Shown: positions 15,532 through 24,502, numbered from the stretch's first letter. The stretch: DNA of 45,360 nucleotides from an uncultured Nitrososphaerales archaeon (GCA_938091495.1 CALLJF010000033.1:1-45360); one strand, 5' to 3'. The notes: generated from the letters alone by a model not told the origin. A program made the numbers and translations.

Positions 15532-17253
15532 ATGAGCAAGATAAAACTACTGATACTCGTTTGCCTATTATTACTGCTCGTTCCAACTGTTTATGCTCAA
15601 GATGAAATTATAGCATTAAATCCATTCTTAATTCCTTTTTACACTTTAAGTTCTTTAATTAGGATGCTCATCGCCTTTCTAATATCTCTAGCCTTTGCTA
15701 TACCTTATGGCATAATTGCTGCGAGGAAAGTAAGAGCAGAGAAGATATTGATTCCTATTCTCGATATTCTCCAATCAGTGCCCATTCTCGGCTTTTTCCC
15801 TGCTGCTGTCTTCTTTTTTATAGCCTTTTTTAATAGTAGTTGGCTTGGAATAGAATTTGCTGCAATATTTCTCATCTTTACCAGTATGGCTTGGAACCTT
15901 ACTTTTGCGGTTTATGAGCAAGTGTCATCGATACCAAAGGATATAGAAGAAGCATTGGAATCTTTTGGCGTTAAAGGCTGGACGAAAATTAGGCGGCTGC
16001 ATTTACCAGCAAGCGTTCCCAAATTAGTTTACAATGGCATAATGTCTTGGGCTGGTGGATGGTACTTTCTCGTTGCAGCTGAGATAATATCTCTTGGCTC
16101 AGAGACTTACACTCTCCCAGGAATAGGAAGTTTTCTTGCTAACGCTACTTACAAGGGTGATTTTGGGGATGCCCTTTTAGGGTTAGGAGCCCTTATTACA
16201 ACGATTTTATTCATAGATATTTTTGTGTGGAGGCCTTTAGAGGCTTATGCAAACCGTTTTAAATATGATTATGTTTCTGCTATTGAACCTTCAAAGGAAG
16301 CAGCCTTTCCTCTTTTTAGATTGACAAGTTTCTTAGTTAAATATCCAAGACCTCTTATACATACATTGTCGAGTAAGATTGTAACATTTTTCTCAAATAC
16401 TTTCTCTATGGTAGGTAATTTATTCGCAAAGGTCTACAGTAAATTAATTGAAAACATTATTGTCATAAAGATATTTTCATATTCTGTTATATTGGTTTTA
16501 TTTTCTGCCTTTGTGTACGGGTTAGCCTCGTTGATATTAGAACAAGGACCTCCTTTTATAGAGTCTTTTAGGCTACTTTTTATAGAGAATGAAACTGCTC
16601 AGTTAGTCTTCTCCATACCTTCAGCCATAATCTTGTCGATAGCACGCCTCTTTTTAGCCTACTTAATAGCAGTAGCATGGACCCTTCCTGTTGCTGTAAA
16701 GATCTCTAAGAGCCCAAGATTGTTCAATTCTCTTATGCCAATTTTTCAGACTTTTGCCTCTATTCCCGCTGTGGCCTTCTTTCCCTTCATATTTGTTTTG
16801 TTGGTAGGCTTACCTTATGGGCAAGAATTTGCATCGATTCTACTCATACTCACAGGAATGCAGTGGTATCTGCTCTTTAACCTTATAGGAGGCGTGAAAT
16901 CAATTCCTGGTGATATAGAGGAGGTTGCTAAAACATTCAACGCAAAGGGAGGATTTTATTGGAGGAGGTTTCTCTTACCGTCTATCTATCCTTCCTTAGT
17001 TACAGGGAGCATAACTGGCTGGGGAGGGGGCTGGAACGCCCTCATTGTTTCAGAATATATCATGTTTAGCGGTAAGGTCTATTCAGTTCTAGGGATAGGC
17101 GCACTACTAGATATAGCCGCTTATGAATTAGGCAATGTAGCCTTAATTCTATTATGTGTTTTTGCAATGATCGTTGTAATTTTTACAATTAATAGGCTTA
17201 TCTGGAGAAGGCTATACAAAATAATCATGGAGAGGTATAGAATTGAGTATTAA
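15532..17253 (+). CDS. ABC transporter permease, NitT/TauT type, two fused permease domains
   Basis: A double-length permease with two binding-protein-dependent transport domains in one chain. The EAA-type loops are EEALESFGVKGWTKIRRLHLPAS and, in the second half, EEVAKTFNAKGGFYWRRFLLPS; each half has about six membrane helices. Such tandem permeases occur with nitrate/sulfonate/taurine-like importers. An in-frame ATG at 15475 would add 19 residues, but the ATG at 15532 starts a clean signal-peptide-like segment (MSKIKLLILVCLLLLLVPTV then YAQ), and a TATA-like CTATATATC lies at 15491-15499. I therefore prefer 15532. It overlaps the ATPase gene by 11 bases. No solute-binding protein gene is nearby, so the substrate is unknown. 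Confidence 0.88.
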   Translation: MSKIKLLILVCLLLLLVPTVYAQDEIIALNPFLIPFYTLSSLIRMLIAFLISLAFAIPYGIIAARKVRAEKILIPILDILQSVPILGFFPAAVFFFIAFFNSSWLGIEFAAIFLIFTSMAWNLTFAVYEQVSSIPKDIEEALESFGVKGWTKIRRLHLPASVPKLVYNGIMSWAGGWYFLVAAEIISLGSETYTLPGIGSFLANATYKGDFGDALLGLGALITTILFIDIFVWRPLEAYANRFKYDYVSAIEPSKEAAFPLFRLTSFLVKYPRPLIHTLSSKIVTFFSNTFSMVGNLFAKVYSKLIENIIVIKIFSYSVILVLFSAFVYGLASLILEQGPPFIESFRLLFIENETAQLVFSIPSAIILSIARLFLAYLIAVAWTLPVAVKISKSPRLFNSLMPIFQTFASIPAVAFFPFIFVLLVGLPYGQEFASILLILTGMQWYLLFNLIGGVKSIPGDIEEVAKTFNAKGGFYWRRFLLPSIYPSLVTGSITGWGGGWNALIVSEYIMFSGKVYSVLGIGALLDIAAYELGNVALILLCVFAMIVVIFTINRLIWRRLYKIIMERYRIEY

Positions 17254-18016
17254 AACGCAAATGGTAACACCTATTCTCGATGTAAGGAATGTGAATAAGG
17301 AGTTTAATTTCCATGGCAGAAAAGTTCCTATCCTTAAAGATGTTAGCTTTTCTATTCATGAAAACGAGTTTTTATCCATAGTTGGTCCATCTGGCTGTGG
17401 AAAATCCACTCTTCTGAGAATCATACTAGGATTAGTACCTCCAGATAAGGGCGAAATCATCTATAAAGGTGAGAGAATTCAAAGCGTAAGCCCTCATATG
17501 TCCATGGTCTTCCAATCTTTTGCTCTTTTACCTTGGTTAACTGTAATAGAAAATGTCGAGTTAGGCTTGGAAGCTCAAGGCATACCTAAGGAGCAAAGAC
17601 AAAAAAGAGCTTTGAAGATAATACAAGAGGTAGGGTTGGAAGGCTTTGAAGATGCTTACCCTAGAGAACTCTCTGGTGGTATGAAACAAAGAGTAGGCTT
17701 GGCAAGAGCGTTGGTAACAGACCCTGAAATTTTATTAATGGATGAACCCTTCTCATCTCTTGATCCTCTTATCGCCGAGGGTCTTAGAGAAGAAATATTG
17801 AAACTATGGAGTGACAAATCTACTTCTCCAGAAATCGTAATTATGGTTACCCACAATGTAGAGGAGGCTGTCTACTTATCTGATAGAGTAATAGTTTTGA
17901 GTCATAGACCTGGAACTGTACTGTCAGAATTTGATATAGATTTAAAAAGGCCAAGGAATAAGCGAGGCCAAGAATTATACGAGTTAGTAGATAAAATTAC
18001 ATCCCTCATAGCGTAG
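17243..18016 (+). CDS. ABC transporter ATPase, NitT/TauT (SsuB/TauB/NrtD) type
   Basis: A 257-residue ATPase that powers the fused permease. Walker A is GPSGCGKST, the Q loop is FQSFALLPWLTV (the LLPW variant is typical of the nitrate/sulfonate/taurine group), the signature is LSGGMKQRV, Walker B is LLMDEPFSSLD, and the H loop is VTHNVEEA. The start is TTG at 17243 inside the permease gene; an ATG at 17261 is an alternative and would remove six residues. The AAA-associated C-terminal domain often fused to these ATPases is absent and encoded as the next gene. Confidence 0.92.
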   Translation: MSIKTQMVTPILDVRNVNKEFNFHGRKVPILKDVSFSIHENEFLSIVGPSGCGKSTLLRIILGLVPPDKGEIIYKGERIQSVSPHMSMVFQSFALLPWLTVIENVELGLEAQGIPKEQRQKRALKIIQEVGLEGFEDAYPRELSGGMKQRVGLARALVTDPEILLMDEPFSSLDPLIAEGLREEILKLWSDKSTSPEIVIMVTHNVEEAVYLSDRVIVLSHRPGTVLSEFDIDLKRPRNKRGQELYELVDKITSLIA

Positions 18017-18062
18017 AATTAATCGCAACCTTAAAATTTATGGTAAAAGAATCAAGAATCGG

Positions 18063-18527
18063 ATGTCTATACCAAAAGTTCATTACAGCCGTCTTATAGG
18101 CCTCTTAGAGGCTTTAGAGGATTTTGGCGGCAAAGTAGATATTGCTAAGATAGCTGATGACTTAAACTTAGAGCTTGATGACCTTCTTCCAGTTATTGAA
18201 GCTGCAGAGCTCTTGGGTTTTTTAAGGACAGAGTCTGGTGATATTTCGCTCACAAACGAGGGTCTAGAGTTCTTGAGCAACGGGACTAGAGGTAGAAAGA
18301 AGCATCTTGGTAAGAAACTCCTTACGCTAGATCACTTTAAGAAGTTAATAGAATTCATAAATCAAAAGGAGGATAAATCTATTACAAAGGAAGAGTTATC
18401 GAACTTCTTAGCAGAAGAACTTCATGAGATTGATAGTAAGGCAGTATCTGAATGGACAATTGAATGGGGACGCCATGGTTTATTGTTAAGGTATAATAGC
18501 AAAGAGGACAAAATCAAACTCTTATGA
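18063..18527 (+). CDS. Stand-alone AAA-associated C-terminal domain protein
   Basis: A 154-residue protein matching the domain usually found at the C-terminus of NitT/TauT-type ATPases (AAA_assoc_C). It has a winged-helix-like first half (LIGLLEALEDFGGKVDIAKI, then a recognition-like helix) and a second half with TLDHFKKLIEFI and SEWTIEWGRHG. Here it is a separate gene 46 bases after the ATPase. The domain is thought to regulate transport or sense the substrate; its real function is not established. An open reading stretch of 62 codons continues in frame after the stop but is not recognisable as part of the family. Confidence 0.75.
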   Translation: MSIPKVHYSRLIGLLEALEDFGGKVDIAKIADDLNLELDDLLPVIEAAELLGFLRTESGDISLTNEGLEFLSNGTRGRKKHLGKKLLTLDHFKKLIEFINQKEDKSITKEELSNFLAEELHEIDSKAVSEWTIEWGRHGLLLRYNSKEDKIKLL

Positions 18528-18993
18528 TTAGTCTTATTCCATGAGCTTTCGATAATTCACAGCATTCATGAACTGAAACTCTATATTATTTTAAAAGAAC
18601 TAAAAATGGAAAGGACCAAAGAAAAGTTAAGTAGCTTTGACAAGGATAGAGATCTAAGAGACAGATTTCTCATAAACTCAATATCAATAGACGGTGTTAA
18701 CTTAGCATCATTTTGACTTGATGGTCAGATCTTTTCCTCGCCCTTATGTCTTGGTTCAAGAGAGAACCATTCAGTATCTAGAATAGGATCGATGGCTTTT
18801 ATGATTACTATCCATGCTTGAGCATGTGAATAGATTGCTCTATCTCTTCACATATCTACACGATGCTAGAAGACACATCAAGTTTAAAGAGATACTGAGC
18901 CTCGAGGTGAGTGGGCCTTAAGTTACATCGCCTGTAAATCATTCAAAAAGTATTTTTGGTTAAACTATATTATGGGATAAGATGTGAAAATTC
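18528..18993 (+). other. 466-base region without a clear gene
   Basis: It contains a 62-codon open stretch (to 18716) in frame with the preceding gene, ending GVNLASF, which I do not recognise. Next is the inverted-repeat copy B (18692-18821). From an ATG at 18813 there is a 34-codon segment (LLYLFTYLHDARRHIKF) that ends at TAA and looks like the beginning of a truncated helix-turn-helix protein, though this is weak. An AT-rich stretch (GGTTAAACTATATTATG, near 18958-18974) may serve as promoter for the regulator at 18994. Confidence 0.4.
18692..18821 (-). repeat. Long inverted-repeat copy B
   Basis: Reverse complement of bases 1-139 of the window with only a few mismatches and one short divergent segment. 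Identity stops at about 18821 or at the window edge in copy A, and at 18692 (CGGTGTTAA) on the other side. It lies in a gene-free stretch between the ABC transporter and the purine regulator. No target-site duplication or transposase was found. Confidence 0.75.
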
Positions 18994-19698
18994 GTGAACA
19001 AATACTTAGAGATAAAGACTAGACTATCATCGATAGAAATTCTTAGGCTTATGAAAGAGGAGCATTCTTATGAAGAATTATCATCTCTGTTAGGACTTTC
19101 AGCACCAATACTAAGTAGGTATATTAATGGTCATGTCCTTCCAAGCTTAGAAAGATCAGGTAGGATCACAGAAGCCTTCAAAGAACAACTAACCACGCTT
19201 ATAAAGAGTAGGATAAAATTTGAGGATGGGAGAATATTCGACCACTCAGAAGTGCTCTACAACCCTAACCTTCTTGACAAGATAGGCAAGTTGGCTTTAC
19301 ACGAATTTAGTTCTATGAAAGTGGATAAAGTGCTTACCGTTGAAACTGATGGCATACCATTGGCTGTTCAAGTTAGCAGAGAATTCGGTGTGAATTTTGT
19401 TGTTGCAAAGAATAGGAAGGAGATGGGCATAAAAGATTTCATAGAAGTAAAGAGAGTCTTCAGCTCAGGGGCTTACTCCTACCTATTCGTACCTAAACGC
19501 TCTATAGAGCAAGGTGAGCACGTATTGATAGTCGATGATGCCGTGAGAACAGGATTTACTTTAGAGACTCTTTTGGAGATTTGTAAAAAGTGTGGAGCAG
19601 AGCCTGTAGGAATCTTTGCTATAATCTGCTTTGAGGATACTTTGAACAGATTAAGGCAGAGAATAAATTATCCGATGAAGGTCTTGGTGAGCATTTGA
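18994..19698 (+). CDS. HTH-phosphoribosyltransferase regulator (GfcR/PurR-like)
   Basis: A 234-residue protein with an N-terminal XRE-like helix-turn-helix (about 22-52, SYEELSSLLGLSAPILSRYI) fused to a type I phosphoribosyltransferase fold. The PRPP-binding loop is VLIVDDAVRTGFT (near 175-187). The layout is that of archaeal GfcR-like regulators and parallels bacterial PurR, which uses a dead PRTase domain to sense PRPP. The start is GTG. It lies just upstream of the purine operon and of a perfect palindrome at 19701-19724, so it is the prime candidate for purine control. Catalytic activity as an orotate- or adenine-type PRTase cannot be excluded. Confidence 0.8.
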   Translation: MNKYLEIKTRLSSIEILRLMKEEHSYEELSSLLGLSAPILSRYINGHVLPSLERSGRITEAFKEQLTTLIKSRIKFEDGRIFDHSEVLYNPNLLDKIGKLALHEFSSMKVDKVLTVETDGIPLAVQVSREFGVNFVVAKNRKEMGIKDFIEVKRVFSSGAYSYLFVPKRSIEQGEHVLIVDDAVRTGFTLETLLEICKKCGAEPVGIFAIICFEDTLNRLRQRINYPMKVLVSI

Positions 19699-19700
19699 AT

Positions 19701-19724
19701 TTTTTAACATAATTATGTTAAAAA
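19701..19724. promoter_or_regulatory. Perfect 24-bp palindrome, candidate operator of the purine operon
   Basis: The half-site TTTTTAACATAA is followed directly by its exact reverse complement TTATGTTAAAAA, with no spacer. It lies right after the stop of the HTH-PRTase gene and about 20 bases before a TATA-like run (ATATTTATATAAAC, about 19743-19756). It could be the regulator's binding site, or the terminator hairpin of the regulator gene; the absence of a loop and of a T-tract favours a protein-binding site. Confidence 0.55.
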
Positions 19725-19742
19725 TCTTATATATCATAAGAG

Positions 19743-19756
19743 AATATTTATATAAA
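19743..19756 (+). promoter_or_regulatory. TATA box of the purine operon
   Basis: The run ATATTTATATAAAC is the best TATA-like sequence between the regulator and purS. It predicts a transcription start near 19775-19782 and a leader of about 65-70 bases. Confidence 0.45.
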
Positions 19757-19845
19757 CAAACACTACAACCCTTCTATAGAGAGCGTAATGATCTTATCTT
19801 CCATGATCAAGGTCTATCTTTTTGAAATATTTTATGGTGAAGGAT

Positions 19846-20112
19846 ATGAGGACTTACCTTGTTAAAGTGGTTATAGAGAATAAGGCAAGTGCCAGAGACC
19901 CTGAGGGAGAAACCATTCTAAAGGACCTTTTGATAAAAGGTGGTTATAAAAAAATCAAGGCGGTAAGAACAGCGAAGTTATTGAAGATTTGGGTCGAGGC
20001 TGAGAACGATAAAGAAGCAAAAGAGATGGTGTCAAAGCTATGCAACGAGTTGAGAATCTATAATCCTGTGGCTCACACATGCTCCATAAATGCAAAGGAG
20101 AATAAAAATTGA
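19846..20112 (+). CDS. purS: FGAM synthase subunit PurS
   Basis: Small subunit of the three-part FGAM synthase (PurS-PurQ-PurL), which bridges the glutaminase and the synthetase. The start ATG at 19846 is preferred over TTG 19822 and ATG 19834 because GGTGA lies just upstream and MRTYLVKVVIENK matches the usual PurS N-terminus. That gives 88 residues, the normal size. Family features are ARDPEGETI and VRTAKLLKIWVEAE. It overlaps purQ by four bases (TTGA) and is the first gene of the operon. Confidence 0.9.
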   Translation: MRTYLVKVVIENKASARDPEGETILKDLLIKGGYKKIKAVRTAKLLKIWVEAENDKEAKEMVSKLCNELRIYNPVAHTCSINAKENKN

Positions 20113-20813
20113 GAGTAGCAATAATTCAGTTCCCAGGTAGCAACTGTGATTTTGATACCCTTCATGTTTTAAATAAAGTTATGAATGTCAGAGCAAATCT
20201 TGTATGGCATAAGTGTGATGATCTTAAAGATTACGATGCAGTTATACTACCAGGAGGATTCTCTTATGGTGATAGACTAAGAGCAGGAATCATAGCAGCC
20301 TATAGCCCTGTCATGAGAGAAGTGAGAAGAATGGCGAAGGATGGTTATCCTATACTTGGAATATGTAATGGTTTTCAGATACTGATAGAATCTGGCTTAC
20401 TCCCAGGGGCATTGCTAAGAAATTCATCTCTAAAGTTCATCTGTAAATGGGTGAACCTTTCTGTTATTAGCAATAAAGCCATCTTCACTCATAAAATCAA
20501 GAAGAATCATTTGCTAAGAATGCCCATAGCCCATAACGAAGGAAGATACTTCATAGAGGAAGATGACCTTAAAGAACTCTACAAAAGAGATCAGATAGTA
20601 CTCAAGTATGCTGATGAGCATGGCAAGATTAGTGAAAGATCAAACCCGAATGGCTCGATAGATAACATAGCAGGTATATGTAATTATGAAGGTAATGTCT
20701 TTGGTCTGATGCCGCATCCTGAAAGAGCATCTGAAAAGTTGTTAAGCCCTTTTGATAGCGATGATGGGAAAATGATCTTCTCGTCCATGATTGAATATGC
20801 AAAGGAGAGGTGA
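20109..20813 (+). CDS. purQ: FGAM synthase glutaminase subunit PurQ
   Basis: Class I glutamine amidotransferase that feeds ammonia to PurL. The nucleophile Cys is in LGICNGFQIL (near 87), and the catalytic His/Glu pair is in LMPHPER (near 200). MPIAHNEGRYF is a PurQ-specific region. At 234 residues it is a normal length. The start is TTG overlapping the purS stop (TTGA), and its own stop overlaps the purL start (GTGA), a sign of translational coupling. Confidence 0.95.
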   Translation: MRVAIIQFPGSNCDFDTLHVLNKVMNVRANLVWHKCDDLKDYDAVILPGGFSYGDRLRAGIIAAYSPVMREVRRMAKDGYPILGICNGFQILIESGLLPGALLRNSSLKFICKWVNLSVISNKAIFTHKIKKNHLLRMPIAHNEGRYFIEEDDLKELYKRDQIVLKYADEHGKISERSNPNGSIDNIAGICNYEGNVFGLMPHPERASEKLLSPFDSDDGKMIFSSMIEYAKER

Positions 20814-23800
20814 ATTCGTTGGTTGCACTAAACTCAATCTTAGTGGAATTGACTGAAGATGAGATAAGAGAAGCAAAAAGAATGCTGGGTAGAGAACCTA
20901 ACAATTTAGAGCTAGCTATGATAGATGCAGAGTGGTCAGAGCATTGTAGCTATAAGTCATCAAAGCCTGTTTTAAAGCAATTGCCAACAAAAGGACCTAG
21001 AGTGATAATAGGACCTGGCTATGATGCTGGAGTTGTAGACGTTGGTGATGGTTACGTAGTAACTTTGCATATAGAGAGTCATAATCATCCATCTGCCATA
21101 GACCCTTATGGGGGGGCAGCAACAGGGATAGGAGGAGTTTTAAGAGATATTCTTTGCATGGGTACGAGGCCTATAGCTTTACTGGATTCTCTTAGGTTTG
21201 GTAACATAGAAGAGAGCACTCACTCTAGATGGCTCTTTAAGCATGTCGTGAGAGGTATAAGCGATTATGGTAATTGTATTGAAGGGAAAGAATATGTCTA
21301 CATTAGCAACTCAGGCGATTTTATCGTACAGAAGTTTGAAGATTTATTTAATAATTTTATGAATTCAAATAAAGTAACTGTTGAATTCGCTGAGAAAGAT
21401 AAAGTCATTTTAAAGCCAAAAATTGATCTTTATGCTCTCTCATACGATTTTAAAAATGGAAAAACCGGCTTTGCTAAGGTAAATAGGTTATACCGCAGAC
21501 GTGTCCACAAACTAATCCGAATAAAGACTACCATGGGTCGTGGATTAAATGTAACTCCTGATCATCCAGTAGTTTTGTTCAAAGATGGGCATGTTATAAT
21601 AAAGCCAGCAAGGCAAATCATGCCTGGTGATCAAATACCTATACTTTGTGATCTTCCTAATAGCAACTTAGAAGATGCCCCTCTAACTATTGATATTATC
21701 GAGGAATTAGTCATCCACGGGCTTGTAAAGGAGATAAGTGTGAGACCTAAGGGAAGATCATTCAAGGATTATAAGATTGAATTAATCCCGCTTCTTAAAA
21801 AAATCGGAGTGAAATCTAATGTTTGGTGCAATTATTTCAAGTATAATTATATGCCTTTAAGCATTTACTTAGAGGTAGAAAAGCTAAGTAAAGATATTCC
21901 CATTAAACGTGCTGATCTCTTGCTTTACCCTAAAAGGGGAAGAATTAACCCAATTCCAAGCAATATATCTGTCACGAGAGATCTAGCTAGATTAATAGGA
22001 TATTACTTATCAGAAGGTTGTCAAAGCAAGGATGTGGATGAGAAAGGGGCAACTTCTAGAATAATATGGACTTTCAAAAAGGACGAAACTGAGTATATCA
22101 ATAACATATGTACTACTCTTGATAAGATGGGAATAAGATACTCTGTAAGACAGAATTCTCTTACAACGATGCAAATCAGAGTATCCTCAAAAATTCTTGG
22201 ATTCTTACTTCAAAAAGTACTAAAATGTGGTTGGGATTCTTACTCAATGCGAATCCCAACCCTTTTCTTTAAGGATTCAAAACTTCTTGAAGATGTACTC
22301 ATTGGAATACTTAGAGGAGACGCCCATGTAAAGACTGGACAAAATCAGTCGACCATTACACTATCTTACTCAACTGTGAGCGGGACTCTTTTCCATCAAC
22401 TACTATTAATATTACAAGCCTTTGGTTACGTGCCTGAGTGTTACATATCATATCATGAAAAGTCGACGGTTCCACTCTTCAATCTTGAAATACATGGTGC
22501 TGAATATTTGGGCAAAATTAAGGACTATTTCAGCACACCGATTAAAGGGAGAATTCGAGTTAGACTTCAGAATTATAGTCATCCTGAATATGCTGGCTAT
22601 AGGCATACTAAGTTTGACAGTTTTGCTATCGTGAAAGTAGTGAGAACTGAAGAATTAACGGGGGAATTTGACGTATACAACATGGAAGTCAATGGAACGA
22701 ATCTTTATGTCACTTCAACAGCGATAATTACACATAACTGTGTTGGAGTTCCAACAGTTGCAGGAGAAGTTGAGTTTGATGATTGTTTTGAGAGAAATTG
22801 TCTAGTTGATGTAGTTTGCTTAGGACTCGGAAAGATTAATGATCTTGTATTAGCAGAGGCGAAGCATCCTAATGATAGTGTAATCCTAGTTGGTGGGAGC
22901 ACAGGAAGAGACGGGATTCATGGTGTAACCTTTGCATCCAGAGTTTTAACTGAAAAGTCTGATGACGAGAGATCAGCGGTTCAAATCCCTGATCCATTCA
23001 TGAAGAAGTTGATTATAGAAGCAACTCTAGAGGCTATTGCTACAGGTCATGTGAGAGGGCTTAAGGATTTGGGAGGAGGAGGGCTAACTTGTGGATTGTC
23101 GGAGATGGCAGACAAAGGAGGATGTGGAATAGACTTAGAGTTATCAAGAGTTCATTTACGTGAGAAGGATCTTAGTCCAATAGAGATAATGATATCAGAG
23201 TCTCAAGAGAGAATGGTCTTTATAATCGAGCAAGGTCATGAAAAAGAAGTATGTGAAATCTTCGATAAATATGAATTGCCTTACAGCATCATAGGAAAGG
23301 TTACTGATAGTGGTAAATTGATCGTAAAGATGAATGGATCAGAGTTAGCCAGCCTTCCTGCCAAGGTAGTGGCAAATGCACCCATAATATATAGAAAGGC
23401 AGTTGAGCCAAATTACATAAAGAAGATAAGAATCGTAGAAAAACCATCATTACCATCAAATCTCTCATCGGTTTTATTAAAGATGCTAAGTTGCCCAAGC
23501 ATAGCAAGTAAGAGTTGGGTTTATGAACAGTATGATCATGAGGTAGGAATAAGAACTGTAGTGAAGCCAGGTCAAGGAGACGCTTCAGTGCTAAGGCTGC
23601 CCAATGGAACATTCTTAGCTATAAAGGCTGATGGGAATAGCAAGCATTGTTATATTGATCCTTATAATGGCTCAGCAGGATGCTTATCTGAGGCATGCAG
23701 AAATCTAGTATCTGTAGGAGCAGAGCCTTTAGCCTTTGTAGATCATCTTCAATTTGGCAATCCAGGAAATTCTGAAGTATTTTGGACTTTCAAAGAATCT

Positions 23801-24502
23801 GTTAGAGGATTAGCAGATTACTCTAAAGCCATAGGTTTGCCATGTATAGGTGGTAAGGTTAGCTTTTACAATGAAGATAAGGTGAAGAATATGGCCATAA
23901 AGCCATCGCCAGTCATAGCAGCCATAGGAAGGATAGAAAAGCAAGAATGGATTATAACTATGAACTTCAAGCATTATGGTAATCATATCGTAATTTTAGG
24001 CGAAACGAAGTCAGAGATGGGTGGTTCAGAGTACTATGAGTATATTCATGGCTTAACTGGAGGAATAGCACCAAGAATTGATTTTGATAAAGAAAAGGCA
24101 ACTATGCACGCTGTTTTAGAAGCTATAAGAAAAGGGCTTGTCAAAACTGTTCACGATGTATCGAAAGGAGGAATAGCAGTAGCCTTGGCAGAGATGTGTA
24201 TATCTGGAAGCATTGGTGCATCCATTGATTGCACAAAAATTCCTGCTCATGATCTGAGAATAGATGAACTTCTCTTCTCAGAGACTCATTCTAGGTTCGT
24301 AATAGAAACCGATGACGCTAATATTGATGAATTTTTGAGCATTATGAAAAAAGCTGGTATTGCATACAATATTATTGGCAAGGTTGGAGGAGATGCTTTG
24401 AAATTTAACAAAAATAAGGAAGAATTGATGTCAATACCTCTATCAGATTTAAAGGATAGTTGGTTAAATTCAATTCCTAAATTTATGGGTGATAGTGAAT
24501 GA
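20810..24502 (+). CDS. purL: FGAM synthase large subunit PurL with embedded intein
   Basis: A 1230-residue precursor. Residues 1-155 and 644-1230 form a 742-residue PurL, normal for the small archaeal/Gram-positive type. The extein has EWSEHCSYKSSK (active-site His45), HIESHNHPSAIDPYGG, and KDLGGGGLTCGLSEMA in the AIRS-type domains. It converts FGAR, ATP and ammonia to FGAM. Residues 156-643 are an intein inserted in the conserved DYGN/CVGVPTVAGE segment, so activity requires splicing. The start is GTG overlapping purQ; a TTG at 20819 is an alternative. Its stop overlaps the purF start (ATGA). Confidence 0.95.
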   Translation: MNSLVALNSILVELTEDEIREAKRMLGREPNNLELAMIDAEWSEHCSYKSSKPVLKQLPTKGPRVIIGPGYDAGVVDVGDGYVVTLHIESHNHPSAIDPYGGAATGIGGVLRDILCMGTRPIALLDSLRFGNIEESTHSRWLFKHVVRGISDYGNCIEGKEYVYISNSGDFIVQKFEDLFNNFMNSNKVTVEFAEKDKVILKPKIDLYALSYDFKNGKTGFAKVNRLYRRRVHKLIRIKTTMGRGLNVTPDHPVVLFKDGHVIIKPARQIMPGDQIPILCDLPNSNLEDAPLTIDIIEELVIHGLVKEISVRPKGRSFKDYKIELIPLLKKIGVKSNVWCNYFKYNYMPLSIYLEVEKLSKDIPIKRADLLLYPKRGRINPIPSNISVTRDLARLIGYYLSEGCQSKDVDEKGATSRIIWTFKKDETEYINNICTTLDKMGIRYSVRQNSLTTMQIRVSSKILGFLLQKVLKCGWDSYSMRIPTLFFKDSKLLEDVLIGILRGDAHVKTGQNQSTITLSYSTVSGTLFHQLLLILQAFGYVPECYISYHEKSTVPLFNLEIHGAEYLGKIKDYFSTPIKGRIRVRLQNYSHPEYAGYRHTKFDSFAIVKVVRTEELTGEFDVYNMEVNGTNLYVTSTAIITHNCVGVPTVAGEVEFDDCFERNCLVDVVCLGLGKINDLVLAEAKHPNDSVILVGGSTGRDGIHGVTFASRVLTEKSDDERSAVQIPDPFMKKLIIEATLEAIATGHVRGLKDLGGGGLTCGLSEMADKGGCGIDLELSRVHLREKDLSPIEIMISESQERMVFIIEQGHEKEVCEIFDKYELPYSIIGKVTDSGKLIVKMNGSELASLPAKVVANAPIIYRKAVEPNYIKKIRIVEKPSLPSNLSSVLLKMLSCPSIASKSWVYEQYDHEVGIRTVVKPGQGDASVLRLPNGTFLAIKADGNSKHCYIDPYNGSAGCLSEACRNLVSVGAEPLAFVDHLQFGNPGNSEVFWTFKESVRGLADYSKAIGLPCIGGKVSFYNEDKVKNMAIKPSPVIAAIGRIEKQEWIITMNFKHYGNHIVILGETKSEMGGSEYYEYIHGLTGGIAPRIDFDKEKATMHAVLEAIRKGLVKTVHDVSKGGIAVALAEMCISGSIGASIDCTKIPAHDLRIDELLFSETHSRFVIETDDANIDEFLSIMKKAGIAYNIIGKVGGDALKFNKNKEELMSIPLSDLKDSWLNSIPKFMGDSE
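21275..22738 (+). other. PurL intein (488 residues) with LAGLIDADG endonuclease domain
   Basis: Begins with Cys (CIEGKEYVYI, block A) and ends with His-Asn (AIITHN) before a Cys +1 extein residue, the class 1 intein layout. Block B is NVTPDHPVVL, with the Thr-x-x-His motif. LAGLIDADG-like helices are LARLIGYYLSEG (block C) and DVLIGILRGDAH (block E). Block F is VYNMEVNGTNLYVT. Length and motifs indicate a full bifunctional intein: splicing plus a homing endonuclease that still has both acidic residues (E of LSEG, D of RGDA). Removing it restores an uninterrupted PurL sequence at GN/CVG. Confidence 0.93.

Noticed and set aside
18813-18916. 34-codon ORF with LLYLFTYLHDARRHIKF as a gene
   Set aside because: Too short and half inside the repeat region; only a weak resemblance to a helix-turn-helix N-terminus.
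22422-22634. ORF inside the intein in another frame
   Set aside because: A shadow of the LAGLIDADG intein reading frame; no start context or recognisable product.
22979-22996. tRNA T-loop-like string GGTTCAAATCCCTG
   Set aside because: It lies inside the purL coding sequence, and no cloverleaf can be built around it.
20809-24502. PurL as a fused large-type FGAM synthase
   Set aside because: The extra length is fully explained by the intein; separate purS and purQ genes are present.
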